NCBI GenBank assembly: GCA_022616275.1
Contig: JAKEFB010000262.1
Span: 1-44,435 of the forward strand
Direction of reading: 5' to 3'
DNA: 44,435 nt
Origin: Chloroflexota bacterium
Lineage (GTDB): Bacteria; Chloroflexota; Anaerolineae; Promineifilales; Promineifilaceae
Shown piece after piece: positions 31,680 through 40,151 of the stretch (the first letter of the stretch is position 1; every line of letters starts with the position of its first letter). Below the pieces are notes generated by a model. It was not told the origin of the DNA. It did not search any database and saw only the letters and a list, made by a program, of their open reading frames with translations. Both the position numbers and the translations under genes were made by a program.

Positions 31680-34436
31680 TTAACTTCGGAATATCACCGA
31701 CAGGTACTGCCGCCGGCCGACGAAGAGCTGTCCCTCGTCGGCGTTGTTGGCCGTTTCCAGCTCTGGTCCGGCCGGGGCGATGGTTACCGTGCTGGTCAGG
31801 GTCGTCAGCAGTGGGGCCGAAGGGGCGACTTGTACTCGGAGCAGAATGGTGAACGGCCCGCTGCCGGCCGGCAAGTTCCCCACATCCCAGACAGGCGGGT
31901 TAGTGGAGATTGGCGGCAGGCTGGCGCCGACGAAGTTGAGCCCGGCCGGTAGCGTTTGGGTGATGTGGACGCCAGCGGCCGGCACGCCACCCTGGTTGCC
32001 GTAGGTCAACGTCAGGGTAATCTCCTCGCCCGGCAGGCCGGCGCCGTCGCTAAGCGTTACCCACAAGTCCGGGTAGCCAGCGCCCAGCGAGACCTCGTCT
32101 ACCCTGGCCCAGGCGGTAGGTGCGTCGCCCCCCTGCTCCAGGGTGAAGGTAACCGTCACCGTCTGGCCGGTCCAGGCCGAAAGGTCGCTCCAGGCGTGGG
32201 CCCAACGTTCGCCGGTGGCCTCGTCCAGGGTCACGACAGGCGTCGTTGTCGAGCCGTCGTCTACCCGGACGACCAGCGTCGAGTCGCTGGCGTCGCCATA
32301 GGTCCCACCTACCTGGTACAAGAAGGACAACAATGGGGTGGTCATCGTCACCGGCACGGTGACAACCTGGGAGACGGCGGCCGTATCTGCGCTCGCACTT
32401 ATCACGGGGCCGTGGTATGCCACGGCGCCGTTGGGCCAGGTGGCGCCGGCGACGAAATAAGCTGTGTGCAGTAGCTTGCCCGTATCAATTACCAGCGAAG
32501 GGGCATGGAACCCAGAGTCGTTGGAAGCCAATTCCTGCGGTTCCGGCCAACTGCCGTCCGGCAACTGGTGCGAATAAAATACCTGGGACTGGTCTGAAAG
32601 CTCCAATATCTTCCAGACGATATGAGGCGAACCGCCGGCATCCAACGCCAGCGCCGCATCTACATATTCGACGGAGTCGGAGAGTTCCTGGACTTGTTGA
32701 TAGAGGGACCAAGTGCCCCGGGCGTCACGACGAGCGTAGTAAAGTCCCCATACTGGGTATCCTGGTGTCCACCAGAGTACGTGGAACGCTCCATTGTCAC
32801 CAACCGTCGTATCTAAAACGCTGCTTGGATAAACGGTGAGGCGTTGGGCATCGGACCAGCCCAGGTGTTCATCCCATTGGCGGAAGTAAACGCCGCCGAA
32901 GTATGAAGCCGCATACCGTTCCCACACCAGGTAGACACCGTCGTCTCCATCCGAGGTTATAAAAGGTGGGCCGATGTCATCGAAGGGCATGGCTGGACCT
33001 GGAAAGAGGATGACAGGAGTGCTCCAAAAGCCGTCGCCAGGGCTTTGCGCATAGGCCATTGATAATGACATTGGATAGGGTGGATAATAGGACCAGGCCA
33101 GGTGAACCCGCCCGTCCCCATCCACCGCCAGGGACGTGAACCAGGGATTGTCCGTAACACTATCGGATACGTAGGTTGGCGGGTCCCAAACTCCAGCGGC
33201 CAGGCGCCGGCTGGCGAAGAGAGCACCGGCCGTCACCCACGTCGCATGCACCCGGCCCTGGTCGTCCACGGCCAACCGCGGCAGCGCAATATGCGTGTAG
33301 CTCTGGGCGGCGATCTCCTTCTCTGACCAGGAACCATTGACGTTGCGGCGTGCATAATAAAGTCTATAGTCGGCCGTACTCCAGGCGACGTGGACTATCC
33401 CCTGCCTGTCCAGCACTACCGGGCCAAGGGCGACGGCGGCCGCGCTGCGAATCGTTTCTGTTGCCGACCAATCGCCGTTGATCGTTCGTGAGCGATAGTT
33501 GAGGCCCTCGTCGTTCACCCACAACACGTGAACTTGGCCGTCGGCCGTGGCTACAAGTTCTGGGTAGGGGTAGCTGGTGGTATTGGCCATCGTCTGCGGC
33601 GGGGTCCACTGCTGCGGCGGCGCGCCCAATTCCAGGTGGTACCGGCCGGTGTGGGCGGCGTCCAGGGCCAGGTCAACTATCAGCCCGCCGCTGGGAATCC
33701 AGGGAAAGCCGAGACCACCGCTCTCAAAGCCGCCGTCGGCTACTATGTTGTCGGCCGGCGGCAGAATCATATCAACGTTGGCGTCGTAAATGCCTGGGAA
33801 ATCCGTCGCCGGCAGCGCGCCGTAGCTACCTTTGGCCACGGAAAGGTTGTAGACGGCCGGCGGCGAACTCGGGACGGAGACGAAGGCGCTGAATAGTCCG
33901 TCCAGGTCGCTGGGGAAAGCGGCCAGCGCGGCCGGGTCGGTGGTGGCCGTGGCGCCAACCACCGGCGTGTGGGCGTTGTCGTAGACGGCGCCGCGAGCGG
34001 CCCAACGGTATAGAATCGTCTGGGTGTCGGCTCCGGCCGGCCAGCTTTCCACGTTGCCGGCATTGTCCGTAGCCCTGGAACGGAAGGAGAGGGTCTGGCC
34101 GCTGTTGCCGAGAGGAAAAATCCCGCTCAGACTGGTGGTGTTGGTCAACCAGTCTGTCCAGCTTCCGTTACCGAAGCGATATTGGATATGGTAGCCGGCA
34201 ATGCCCGATCCGCCGGGGTCATAGCCGTCCCAGCTTACGAGAAAGCCGCCGCTCTGGCGGGTGTAGGCTGGCAGCAGGTCCACGGCCGAGACCGGTGGAA
34301 GATTATCGTTCAGTGGCTGCGTCGGATTCAATCCGGCAGCGGCCGGACGCTGCCCGGCCCAGGAAGGCCCGACGGCCGACAAGATGATGGCCAGCCAAAA
34401 GCTAAAGGTTACTATCCTTGGGGTTTTCACCGGCAT
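31680..34436 (-). CDS. Large secreted beta-propeller protein with DUF11 domain
   Basis: A 918-aa exported protein with signal peptide (cleavage near SWAG). Seen in order: a fibronectin-III-like domain (about 45-145), a carboxypeptidase-regulatory-like segment, a short carbohydrate-binding-like stretch (ADGGFESGGLGFPW), about seven repeats of the type GRVHLAWSYYPP/GVYLVWERYA forming a propeller of the sialidase-like fold (about 285-660), a jelly-roll-like domain, and a DUF11 repeat (about 795-900). It ends in QYLSVIFRS, similar to the YLPL-type C-terminal tails of Chloroflexota exported proteins. No Asp-box catalytic set was found, so a binding role is more likely than sialidase. Confidence 0.75.
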   Translation of the reverse strand: MPVKTPRIVTFSFWLAIILSAVGPSWAGQRPAAAGLNPTQPLNDNLPPVSAVDLLPAYTRQSGGFLVSWDGYDPGGSGIAGYHIQYRFGNGSWTDWLTNTTSLSGIFPLGNSGQTLSFRSRATDNAGNVESWPAGADTQTILYRWAARGAVYDNAHTPVVGATATTDPAALAAFPSDLDGLFSAFVSVPSSPPAVYNLSVAKGSYGALPATDFPGIYDANVDMILPPADNIVADGGFESGGLGFPWIPSGGLIVDLALDAAHTGRYHLELGAPPQQWTPPQTMANTTSYPYPELVATADGQVHVLWVNDEGLNYRSRTINGDWSATETIRSAAAVALGPVVLDRQGIVHVAWSTADYRLYYARRNVNGSWSEKEIAAQSYTHIALPRLAVDDQGRVHATWVTAGALFASRRLAAGVWDPPTYVSDSVTDNPWFTSLAVDGDGRVHLAWSYYPPYPMSLSMAYAQSPGDGFWSTPVILFPGPAMPFDDIGPPFITSDGDDGVYLVWERYAASYFGGVYFRQWDEHLGWSDAQRLTVYPSSVLDTTVGDNGAFHVLWWTPGYPVWGLYYARRDARGTWSLYQQVQELSDSVEYVDAALALDAGGSPHIVWKILELSDQSQVFYSHQLPDGSWPEPQELASNDSGFHAPSLVIDTGKLLHTAYFVAGATWPNGAVAYHGPVISASADTAAVSQVVTVPVTMTTPLLSFLYQVGGTYGDASDSTLVVRVDDGSTTTPVVTLDEATGERWAHAWSDLSAWTGQTVTVTFTLEQGGDAPTAWARVDEVSLGAGYPDLWVTLSDGAGLPGEEITLTLTYGNQGGVPAAGVHITQTLPAGLNFVGASLPPISTNPPVWDVGNLPAGSGPFTILLRVQVAPSAPLLTTLTSTVTIAPAGPELETANNADEGQLFVGRRQYLSVIFRS

Positions 34437-34526
34437 GGTTCCTATCAGGGAGGCGCCCGATTGGCTTTGCTGCGAGGTGGCGACGCAGTGGCACCTATGC
34501 TGGCATCGCGAGTGCTGACTCTATCA

Positions 34527-34649
34527 TTAATTATAGCGTGGTAGGTAGGGGCTCGCAATAATCACGGCCATTCCAAACAAAAGGCCTCCCTTATCGTAGA
34601 CGCCGTCAGGGTTAGGTTCAAGATATAAGCGAATCCAGTAGAGAGACAT
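34527..34649 (-). CDS. Possible 40-aa small protein
   Basis: An ORF starting MSLYWIRLYLEPNPDG, 9 nt after GAGGAG. It is not recognised, and its last codons overlap the -10/-35 of the next gene, so it may be chance. It is the only plausible frame in the 399-nt gap 34437-34835. Confidence 0.25.
   Translation of the reverse strand: MSLYWIRLYLEPNPDGVYDKGGLLFGMAVIIASPYLPRYN
34530..34558 (-). promoter_or_regulatory. Sigma70-type promoter of the 918-aa gene
   Basis: On the minus strand TTGCGA (34558-34553), exact 17-nt spacer, TATAAT (34535-34530). The leader is about 87 nt. Confidence 0.6.
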
Positions 34650-34770
34650 GTTGTGGTTCTCCTCAGGAGTTTGGGCTTTGTCACTTTTGTAATGGCTGCG
34701 TTGAGTGCTCCAGGAGTAATCCCTGCTTCATAATGTTACCCGGCGCTCTTAGGAGCGCAAGAACTGGTTA

Positions 34771-34799
34771 TTGACGGCCGCCCCCGTTTGTTGTAATAT
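34771..34799 (+). promoter_or_regulatory. Promoter of the TetR regulator gene
   Basis: TTGACG (34771-34776), exact 17-nt spacer, TAATAT (34794-34799). The predicted start falls inside the operator palindrome that follows. Confidence 0.6.
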
Positions 34800-34800
34800 A

Positions 34801-34824
34801 AAATAAACAAACGTTCGTTTATTT
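34801..34824. promoter_or_regulatory. TetR-type operator palindrome
   Basis: AAATAAAC-A-AACGTT-C-GTTTATTT is a 24-bp palindrome broken only by the A/C pair flanking the AACGTT core. It overlaps the transcription start of the adjacent TetR gene, the usual position for autorepression. Confidence 0.65.
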
Positions 34825-34835
34825 TTAAAACATCT

Positions 34836-35435
34836 ATGACCGAATCCACATTGAGTAAAGGCGAGCGCACGCGGGCCGGCCTGATTGAGGCGGCTTTTGA
34901 GCTATTTGCCGGCCAGGGCTTCCACGGCACCTCCATGCGCCAGATAGCCGAGCGGGCGGGGCTGACGGTTGGCAGCATTTACAACCACTTTCCCAGCAAG
35001 GACGACATCTTCGTGGCCGTGGTCCAGGAATACCACCCGCTGACCAGGATCGCGCCCCTGTTGGCTGAGATCGAGGGCGACGACGTCGAGGAGTTAATCG
35101 GCCGCCTGGCCCGCCAGCTCATCGGCCCACTGGAGGAAACGCCTGGCCTGCTCAACCTGGCCCTGGTTGAATTTGTTGAGCTGGAAGGCAAACATCTGCC
35201 CAGGCTGATTGAAACCTTCCAGCCCCAGGTGATGGCCTTTGTCCAGCGGTTAGCCGTGGCCCAGGGGCAACTGCGGCCGGCCCCTCTCTTGGCCATATTC
35301 CGCGCCTTCGTCGGCCTGATCCTGGGTTATATCCTGACGGCCGAGGCGCTGAAAGCGTGGCCGGCCGGCCCGGACCAACTCGGCCGGCTGGACGACTTCA
35401 TTGACCTTTACCTGCGGGGCGTGTTGAAGATGTAG
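34836..35435 (+). CDS. TetR/AcrR family transcriptional regulator
   Basis: A 199-aa repressor. The helix-turn-helix spans about residues 10-55: RTRAGLIEAAFELFAGQGFH, MRQIAERAGLTVGSIYNHFPSKDDIF. The C-terminal ligand domain is all-helical and divergent. It lies behind a promoter with a clear palindromic operator and 98 nt before the PEP-utilising enzyme on the same strand, so that gene is a likely target. The inducer is unknown. Confidence 0.9.
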   Translation: MTESTLSKGERTRAGLIEAAFELFAGQGFHGTSMRQIAERAGLTVGSIYNHFPSKDDIFVAVVQEYHPLTRIAPLLAEIEGDDVEELIGRLARQLIGPLEETPGLLNLALVEFVELEGKHLPRLIETFQPQVMAFVQRLAVAQGQLRPAPLLAIFRAFVGLILGYILTAEALKAWPAGPDQLGRLDDFIDLYLRGVLKM

Positions 35436-35484
35436 TTGTGTGGGGCGACCTTCGGCCGCTCAGTGGTTATGTATGCGTATTGGC

Positions 35485-35520
35485 GATCTCTAATCTCTAA
35501 TCTCCAATCTCCAATCTCTA
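35485..35520. repeat. Heptad (AATCTCN) repeat
   Basis: Tandem units of the ATCTCTA/ATCTCCA kind immediately before the ribosome-binding site (AAGGAG) of the next gene. Same family as the arrays at 23388, 39113, 40109 and 41354. Confidence 0.65.
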
Positions 35521-35533
35521 CAAGGAGACGACC

Positions 35534-38176
35534 ATGTATATCCTGAACTTTAGAGAAATCTGTGCGGCCGATTTGCCTGTCGTCGGCGGCAAGGGGGCTA
35601 ACCTGGGCGAGATGGCCAGGGCCGGGTTTCCTGTGCCGCCTGGCTTTTGCCTGACCACCGCCGCCTTTGGCCGCTTCATCGCCCAGGCCGGCGCCGATTG
35701 GCTTTACGGCCGGCTGGACCAGGTCCAGGCCGATGACCTGGAAACAGTCCGGCAAATCGGCCAGGAGATTCGTGACCGTTTGCAGCAGATGGCCGTGCCC
35801 GGCGACGTGGCGGCGGCCGTTCTGGCCACCTGGCGCGGGCAGGGCGAGCAACACGCCTACGCCGTCCGTTCCAGCGCCACGGCCGAAGATTTGCCCGGCG
35901 CTTCCTTTGCCGGGCAACAGGATACTTACCTGAACGTCTGTGGCCAGGCGGCGCTCCTGGAGGCCGTACGTAACTGCTGGGCCTCCCTCTTCACCGACCG
36001 GGCTATTTTGTACCGCCTGCAAAACGGCTTTGCCCACCGGGACGTGCAGCTTGCCGTGGTCGTGCAGCGCATGGTCTTGCCCGACATTTCCGGCATCCTT
36101 TTTACGGCCGATCCGGTCACCAATCACCGGGGCCTGGCGACCATTGACGCCAGCTACGGCCTGGGCGAAGCGCTGGTCGCCGGGCTGGTGTCGGCCGATT
36201 TGTACAAGGTGGATAAACGGCGCTGGGAAGTCGTCGAGGTCCAGGTAAGAGATAAACAACTGGCCGTCCGCCCGGTTCCCGGCGGCGGCACCGTTCAAGA
36301 AGAGGTGCCCGGCGATCTGCGCCAGACCCGCGTCTTGCCTGACGAACAGGCCGTTGCCCTGGCTCAAATGGGCGCCCGGATTGAACAACATTACGGCCGC
36401 CCCCAGGACATCGAATGGGCCATTGAAGACGAGGCCATCACGATCCTCCAGACTCGCCCCATTACTTCCCTCTTTCCCTTGCCCGAACCCCGGCCGGAGG
36501 ATGACGCCCTCCACGTCTACGCCAGCTTTAACCACGCCCAGGTCATGACCGACCCGATGCCCCCTATGGCCCATTCGATCTGGCGGACGCTCTTCCCCTT
36601 TGGCAAAATCCCGCCGGACGGTTATAGCTCGGTGATGCTCCCGGCCGCCGGGCGGCTCTATATTGACATAACCTCCCTGTTGCACAACCCGCACATTGGC
36701 CGCCGGATTCCCCAGGTTTTCACCGTTGGCGACCCACTCATCGCTGATGGCTTACAACAGATCATTGGCCGGGCCGAATTCAAGGAGCGCGCCGCGAAAC
36801 CGGTTAAAACGCGGGCTATTGCCCGCTTCATGCTGCCTGTTCTGCTGCGAATAGGGGCGTTGCTCTGGCTCAGGCGGCCGGAAGGGGGTGTGCCGGCTGT
36901 GTCGGCCCTGATAGGCCGTATCGAGCAGGCAGCGCGGGCACAACTGGCGGCTGCCGCGCCCGGCCTGCCCCGCCTGCAAACCGGGCAACAACTGCTGGAT
37001 CGGGTGTTTTTGGGTTGGGTTGGCCACCTGATACCATACATTGCCACCGGGGTGATGGCCCGGGTGTTGCTGGCCCGGCTGACCAGGGGCTGCGCCGACC
37101 CGGCTGACCTGGCCAGCATTCAGCGTGGGCTGAGCGGCAACGTCACCACCGAAATGGATTTGCAGGTCGGCGACCTGGCCGACGTGGCCCGGCAATCGCC
37201 GTCAGTGGCCGCCTGGTTGTTGGCCCAGGATGGCGGGCCGGCCGCCCTGCCCGGCGGCCCTGAATTTTGGCAGGCCTGGCAACGCTTCCTGCAAACGTAT
37301 GGGATGCGCTGCCCCGGCGAGATTGACATCAGCCGCCCCCGCTGGCGCGACGACCCCCGTTCGCTACTGCAGGTCATCAGGGGCAACTTGCAGACCGGCG
37401 AAATGGGCGGGCATCGTCGCCACCACCAACAACTGGCGGCCGAGGGGCTGGCCGCCGGCGAGCGCTTGGTCCAGGTGGCGCGGCGTGGGTTCTTAGGGCC
37501 GATCCGCGCCCGGCTGGTCCAGCGGTTGGTCCGCGTCGCGCGCGGCTACCTGCCTGTGCGGGAGCATCCTAAATTTCTGTTCATCCGCCTGCTGGGCCAT
37601 ATCCGGGAGATCATTGTGGAGACGGCCGATAGCCTGGTAGCCGCCGGCCGCCTGGACCACCGCGACGACGTCTGGTACCTGGAACTCCCCGAACTCATCC
37701 AGGCCCTGGAAAACCCGGCCGAAGAACTCCGACCGCGCATCCGGCAACGCCAGGCTGAGATGGCCCGTTACCGGCGGTTGCGCCCGCCGCGCGTCATCAC
37801 CAGCGACGGCGAAATACCGGCCGTTGGTTACGCCGGGCGCGACGTGCCGGCCGGCGCGCTGCCGGGCAGCCCCGTCTCGGCCGGCGTGGTGGAGGGCCTG
37901 GCCCACGTGGTGCATGACCCCACTCAAGAGATTTTGGCCAAAGGGGAAATCCTGGTCGCGCCCTTCACCGACCCCGGCTGGACGCCCCTGTTCATCAACG
38001 CCGCCGGGCTGGTAATGGAAGTCGGCGGGCTGATGACCCACGGTTCCGTCGTCGCCCGCGAATATGGCATCCCGGCCGTCGTCGGCGTGGTCGAAGCCAC
38101 CAGCCACATCCACACCGGCCAGCGCATCCGTGTCCACGGCGACAAGGGCTACGTGGAATTACTGAAGGAAGGATAA
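35534..38176 (+). CDS. PEP-synthase-like phosphotransferase (rifampin phosphotransferase type)
   Basis: An 880-aa enzyme. The N-terminal ATP-grasp-type PPDK_N domain (about 1-315) has GGKGANLGEMARAGFPVPPG, VRSSATAEDLPGASFAGQQD and DIEWAIEDEAITILQTRPIT. The middle, about 320-780, lacks known motifs. The C-terminus is a phosphohistidine domain with His836 in GGLMTHGSVVAREYGIPAVV. There is no C-terminal TIM barrel, so it is not a genuine PpsA or PPDK. Size and domain order match rifampin phosphotransferase (RPH), which phosphorylates rifamycins with ATP. Whether the substrate here is a drug is unknown. Confidence 0.75.
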   Translation: MYILNFREICAADLPVVGGKGANLGEMARAGFPVPPGFCLTTAAFGRFIAQAGADWLYGRLDQVQADDLETVRQIGQEIRDRLQQMAVPGDVAAAVLATWRGQGEQHAYAVRSSATAEDLPGASFAGQQDTYLNVCGQAALLEAVRNCWASLFTDRAILYRLQNGFAHRDVQLAVVVQRMVLPDISGILFTADPVTNHRGLATIDASYGLGEALVAGLVSADLYKVDKRRWEVVEVQVRDKQLAVRPVPGGGTVQEEVPGDLRQTRVLPDEQAVALAQMGARIEQHYGRPQDIEWAIEDEAITILQTRPITSLFPLPEPRPEDDALHVYASFNHAQVMTDPMPPMAHSIWRTLFPFGKIPPDGYSSVMLPAAGRLYIDITSLLHNPHIGRRIPQVFTVGDPLIADGLQQIIGRAEFKERAAKPVKTRAIARFMLPVLLRIGALLWLRRPEGGVPAVSALIGRIEQAARAQLAAAAPGLPRLQTGQQLLDRVFLGWVGHLIPYIATGVMARVLLARLTRGCADPADLASIQRGLSGNVTTEMDLQVGDLADVARQSPSVAAWLLAQDGGPAALPGGPEFWQAWQRFLQTYGMRCPGEIDISRPRWRDDPRSLLQVIRGNLQTGEMGGHRRHHQQLAAEGLAAGERLVQVARRGFLGPIRARLVQRLVRVARGYLPVREHPKFLFIRLLGHIREIIVETADSLVAAGRLDHRDDVWYLELPELIQALENPAEELRPRIRQRQAEMARYRRLRPPRVITSDGEIPAVGYAGRDVPAGALPGSPVSAGVVEGLAHVVHDPTQEILAKGEILVAPFTDPGWTPLFINAAGLVMEVGGLMTHGSVVAREYGIPAVVGVVEATSHIHTGQRIRVHGDKGYVELLKEG

Positions 38177-38191
38177 CGGCCGTAGGAGCCT

Positions 38192-39112
38192 TTACCCCCC
38201 GGCCGCTGCCTTGTGCCCCGCCAGGTGAATGAAGACGTCCTCCAGAGACGGCTCGGCCGCTTCCACCCTCACATCGGCGAACCCCTGGGCCTCCAGGGCA
38301 CTGCGGAGGGAGACGGCCGTATACGCTCCCGGCGCAGTCACAGCTCGCACCCCATCTCCCGAAAGGGTGGCGCGGATTATGCCGGCCATGGCCTGTAAGG
38401 TCGCCAGGAGAGCCCCTTCGATGCGCCAGATAGCTCCGTCCAGGTAGCGTTCTTTTAAGGCCGGGAGGGTATCCATGGCTAGCAGGCGGCCGCGAAACAT
38501 GATTCCCAGCCGGCCGCAATACTCGGCCTCGTCCATGTAGTGCGTGGTCACGAAAATAGTCGTGCCGGCTTCGGCCAGTTCGTAAATCAGGTCCCAGAAG
38601 GTCCGGCGGGCATTGGGGTCTACACCGCTGGTCGGCTCGTCCAGGAAGATGAGGCTCGGCCGGTGCAGCAAGGCCGCAGCCAGGGCCAGGCGCTGCCGCC
38701 AGCCGGCCGCCAGCCCTCCCACCCGCTCCTGGCTGCGCTTGACTAACCCGACTAATTCCAGCACCTCAGCTACCCGCCGGCGCCTGTTGATCACGCCGTA
38801 GACCCCGGCGTAAAAGTCCAGGTTTTCGGCGGCCGTCAATTCGTTGTAGAGGGCAAACTTCTGCGACATGTAACCCACACGCGGCCGGATCGCCTCGGCC
38901 TGGGTGCGGATGTCCAGCCCCAGGACGTGGGCCACGCCGTCAGTTGGTTGCAGCAGCCCCAGCAACATGCGGATCGTCGTCGTCTTGCCGGAGCCGTTTG
39001 GTCCCAGGTAGCCGACAATTTCGCCTGGCTGAACGGTGAAGCTGACGTGGTCAACGGCGGTGAAATCGCCGAATTTCTTGGTTAAGTCATGAACGTAGAT
39101 AGCTGGATTCAT
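38192..39112 (-). CDS. ABC transporter ATP-binding protein (second of pair)
   Basis: A 306-aa ATPase. Walker A is GPNGSGKTTT and Walker B IFLDEPTSGVD. The signature sequence is degenerate (LAAGWRQRLALA in place of LSGGQ). A C-terminal extension of about 80 residues is typical of YbhF/DrrA-type exporters. It starts right after a heptad array separating it from the upstream ATPase. Together the two ATPases correspond to the two halves of the fused YbhF. Confidence 0.85.
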   Translation of the reverse strand: MNPAIYVHDLTKKFGDFTAVDHVSFTVQPGEIVGYLGPNGSGKTTTIRMLLGLLQPTDGVAHVLGLDIRTQAEAIRPRVGYMSQKFALYNELTAAENLDFYAGVYGVINRRRRVAEVLELVGLVKRSQERVGGLAAGWRQRLALAAALLHRPSLIFLDEPTSGVDPNARRTFWDLIYELAEAGTTIFVTTHYMDEAEYCGRLGIMFRGRLLAMDTLPALKERYLDGAIWRIEGALLATLQAMAGIIRATLSGDGVRAVTAPGAYTAVSLRSALEAQGFADVRVEAAEPSLEDVFIHLAGHKAAAGG

Positions 39113-39176
39113 GGATGGAGATTGGAGATTGGAGATTAGAGATTGATAGCAAATCTCTAATCTCCAATCTCTATTC
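39113..39176. repeat. Heptad repeat forming a perfect 17-bp hairpin
   Basis: ATTGGAGATTAGAGATT (39128-39144) and AATCTCTAATCTCCAAT (39152-39168) are perfectly complementary with a 7-nt loop; further AGATTGG units flank them. The array fills the whole space between the two ATPase genes. Confidence 0.75.
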
Positions 39177-40100
39177 TCTTGTCAATAATTCGATAAAAGC
39201 ATCTTCTAACGAAGGTGCAATCGGCCGTAGCCGCTCGACGGTGGCCCCGGCGGCCGCCAGTTGCTCAGGCAGGCGGGCCAGCACGGCTTCGGCCGCGCCC
39301 GGCCGGAGGCGCAGGTGCAGCTTGCTGCCGAAGGTGTGGGCCTCTTCCACGTCCAGGTCGGCCGTGGCTACCCGGCGCAGCACCTGGCGTGGCCCGCCCA
39401 CCAGTTCCAGGATGCGGCCGTTCAGCCGGCCCGCTACTTGCTGTGGTGTGCCCTCGGTGAGCAGGCGGCCGCCGCTGAGAAAACCAACGCGGCTGCAGCG
39501 GGCCGCCTCGTCCATGTAGGGTGTACTGATCACAACCGTGACCCCTTCTTCGACCACGATGCGGCCGATGAGTTGCCAGAAGTCCTGGCGCGTGACCGGG
39601 TCCACGCCGCCGGTCGGTTCGTCCAATAGCAGCAGGCGCGGCCGGTGAATGAGGGCCGTGGCCAGCCCCAGTTTTTGCTTCATACCGCCGGACAACTGAG
39701 CAGCGCGCCGGCCGGCAAACTCGGCCAGACCGACGAAGTCGAGCATCTGGTCGCGGCGTGGCCGCCATTCGGCGGCCGGGATGCCGTTCACTTCGGCAAA
39801 AAAGCGCAGGTTCTCGGCCACGGTCAGGTCGCCGTAGAGGCTGAAACGCTGCGGCAGGTAACCAATCTGCTCGCGGGCCCGGTCTATGTCTGCCAGCAGG
39901 TCGTGGCCGGCAATCACCCCCCGGCCGGCGTCCGGCCGCAGCGCGCCGACCAGCAGGCGAAAGGTGGTCGTCTTGCCCGCCCCATCCGGCCCCACCAGCC
40001 CGTAAATTTCGCCGGGCCGGATAGAGAGGGAGAGGTGGTTGACGGCCGTGACCTCGCCAAAGCGGCGGACCAGATTTTCGACGAGGATGATAGGTTCCAT
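39171..40100 (-). CDS. ABC transporter ATP-binding protein (first of pair)
   Basis: A 309-aa ATPase with canonical motifs: Walker A GPDGAGKTTT, signature LSGGMKQKLGLA, Walker B LLLLDEPTGGVD. It is similar to the N-terminal half of YbhF and to DrrA. The consensus signature here and the degenerate one in its partner suggest an asymmetric heterodimer with one fully canonical site. It lies in an operon with a membrane-fusion protein and a permease. Confidence 0.85.
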   Translation of the reverse strand: MEPIILVENLVRRFGEVTAVNHLSLSIRPGEIYGLVGPDGAGKTTTFRLLVGALRPDAGRGVIAGHDLLADIDRAREQIGYLPQRFSLYGDLTVAENLRFFAEVNGIPAAEWRPRRDQMLDFVGLAEFAGRRAAQLSGGMKQKLGLATALIHRPRLLLLDEPTGGVDPVTRQDFWQLIGRIVVEEGVTVVISTPYMDEAARCSRVGFLSGGRLLTEGTPQQVAGRLNGRILELVGGPRQVLRRVATADLDVEEAHTFGSKLHLRLRPGAAEAVLARLPEQLAAAGATVERLRPIAPSLEDAFIELLTRE

Positions 40101-40108
40101 AGGCGTGT

Positions 40109-40140
40109 AGAGATTGGAGATTGGAGATTAGAGATTGCCA
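40109..40140. repeat. Heptad (AGATTGG/AGATTAG) repeat
   Basis: Four consecutive AGATTNN units between the fusion-protein and ATPase genes. Confidence 0.65.
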
Positions 40141-40151
40141 GGCTTCAAGCG

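Noticed and set aside
31680-34436. Sialidase as the call for the propeller protein
   Set aside because: No Asp-box (SxDxGxTW) repeats or arginine triad could be found; only the propeller-like repeat pattern is present.
35534-38176. Phosphoenolpyruvate synthase (ppsA) as the call
   Set aside because: The C-terminal PEP-utilising TIM barrel is absent and the phosphohistidine domain is at the C-terminus, as in rifampin phosphotransferases.
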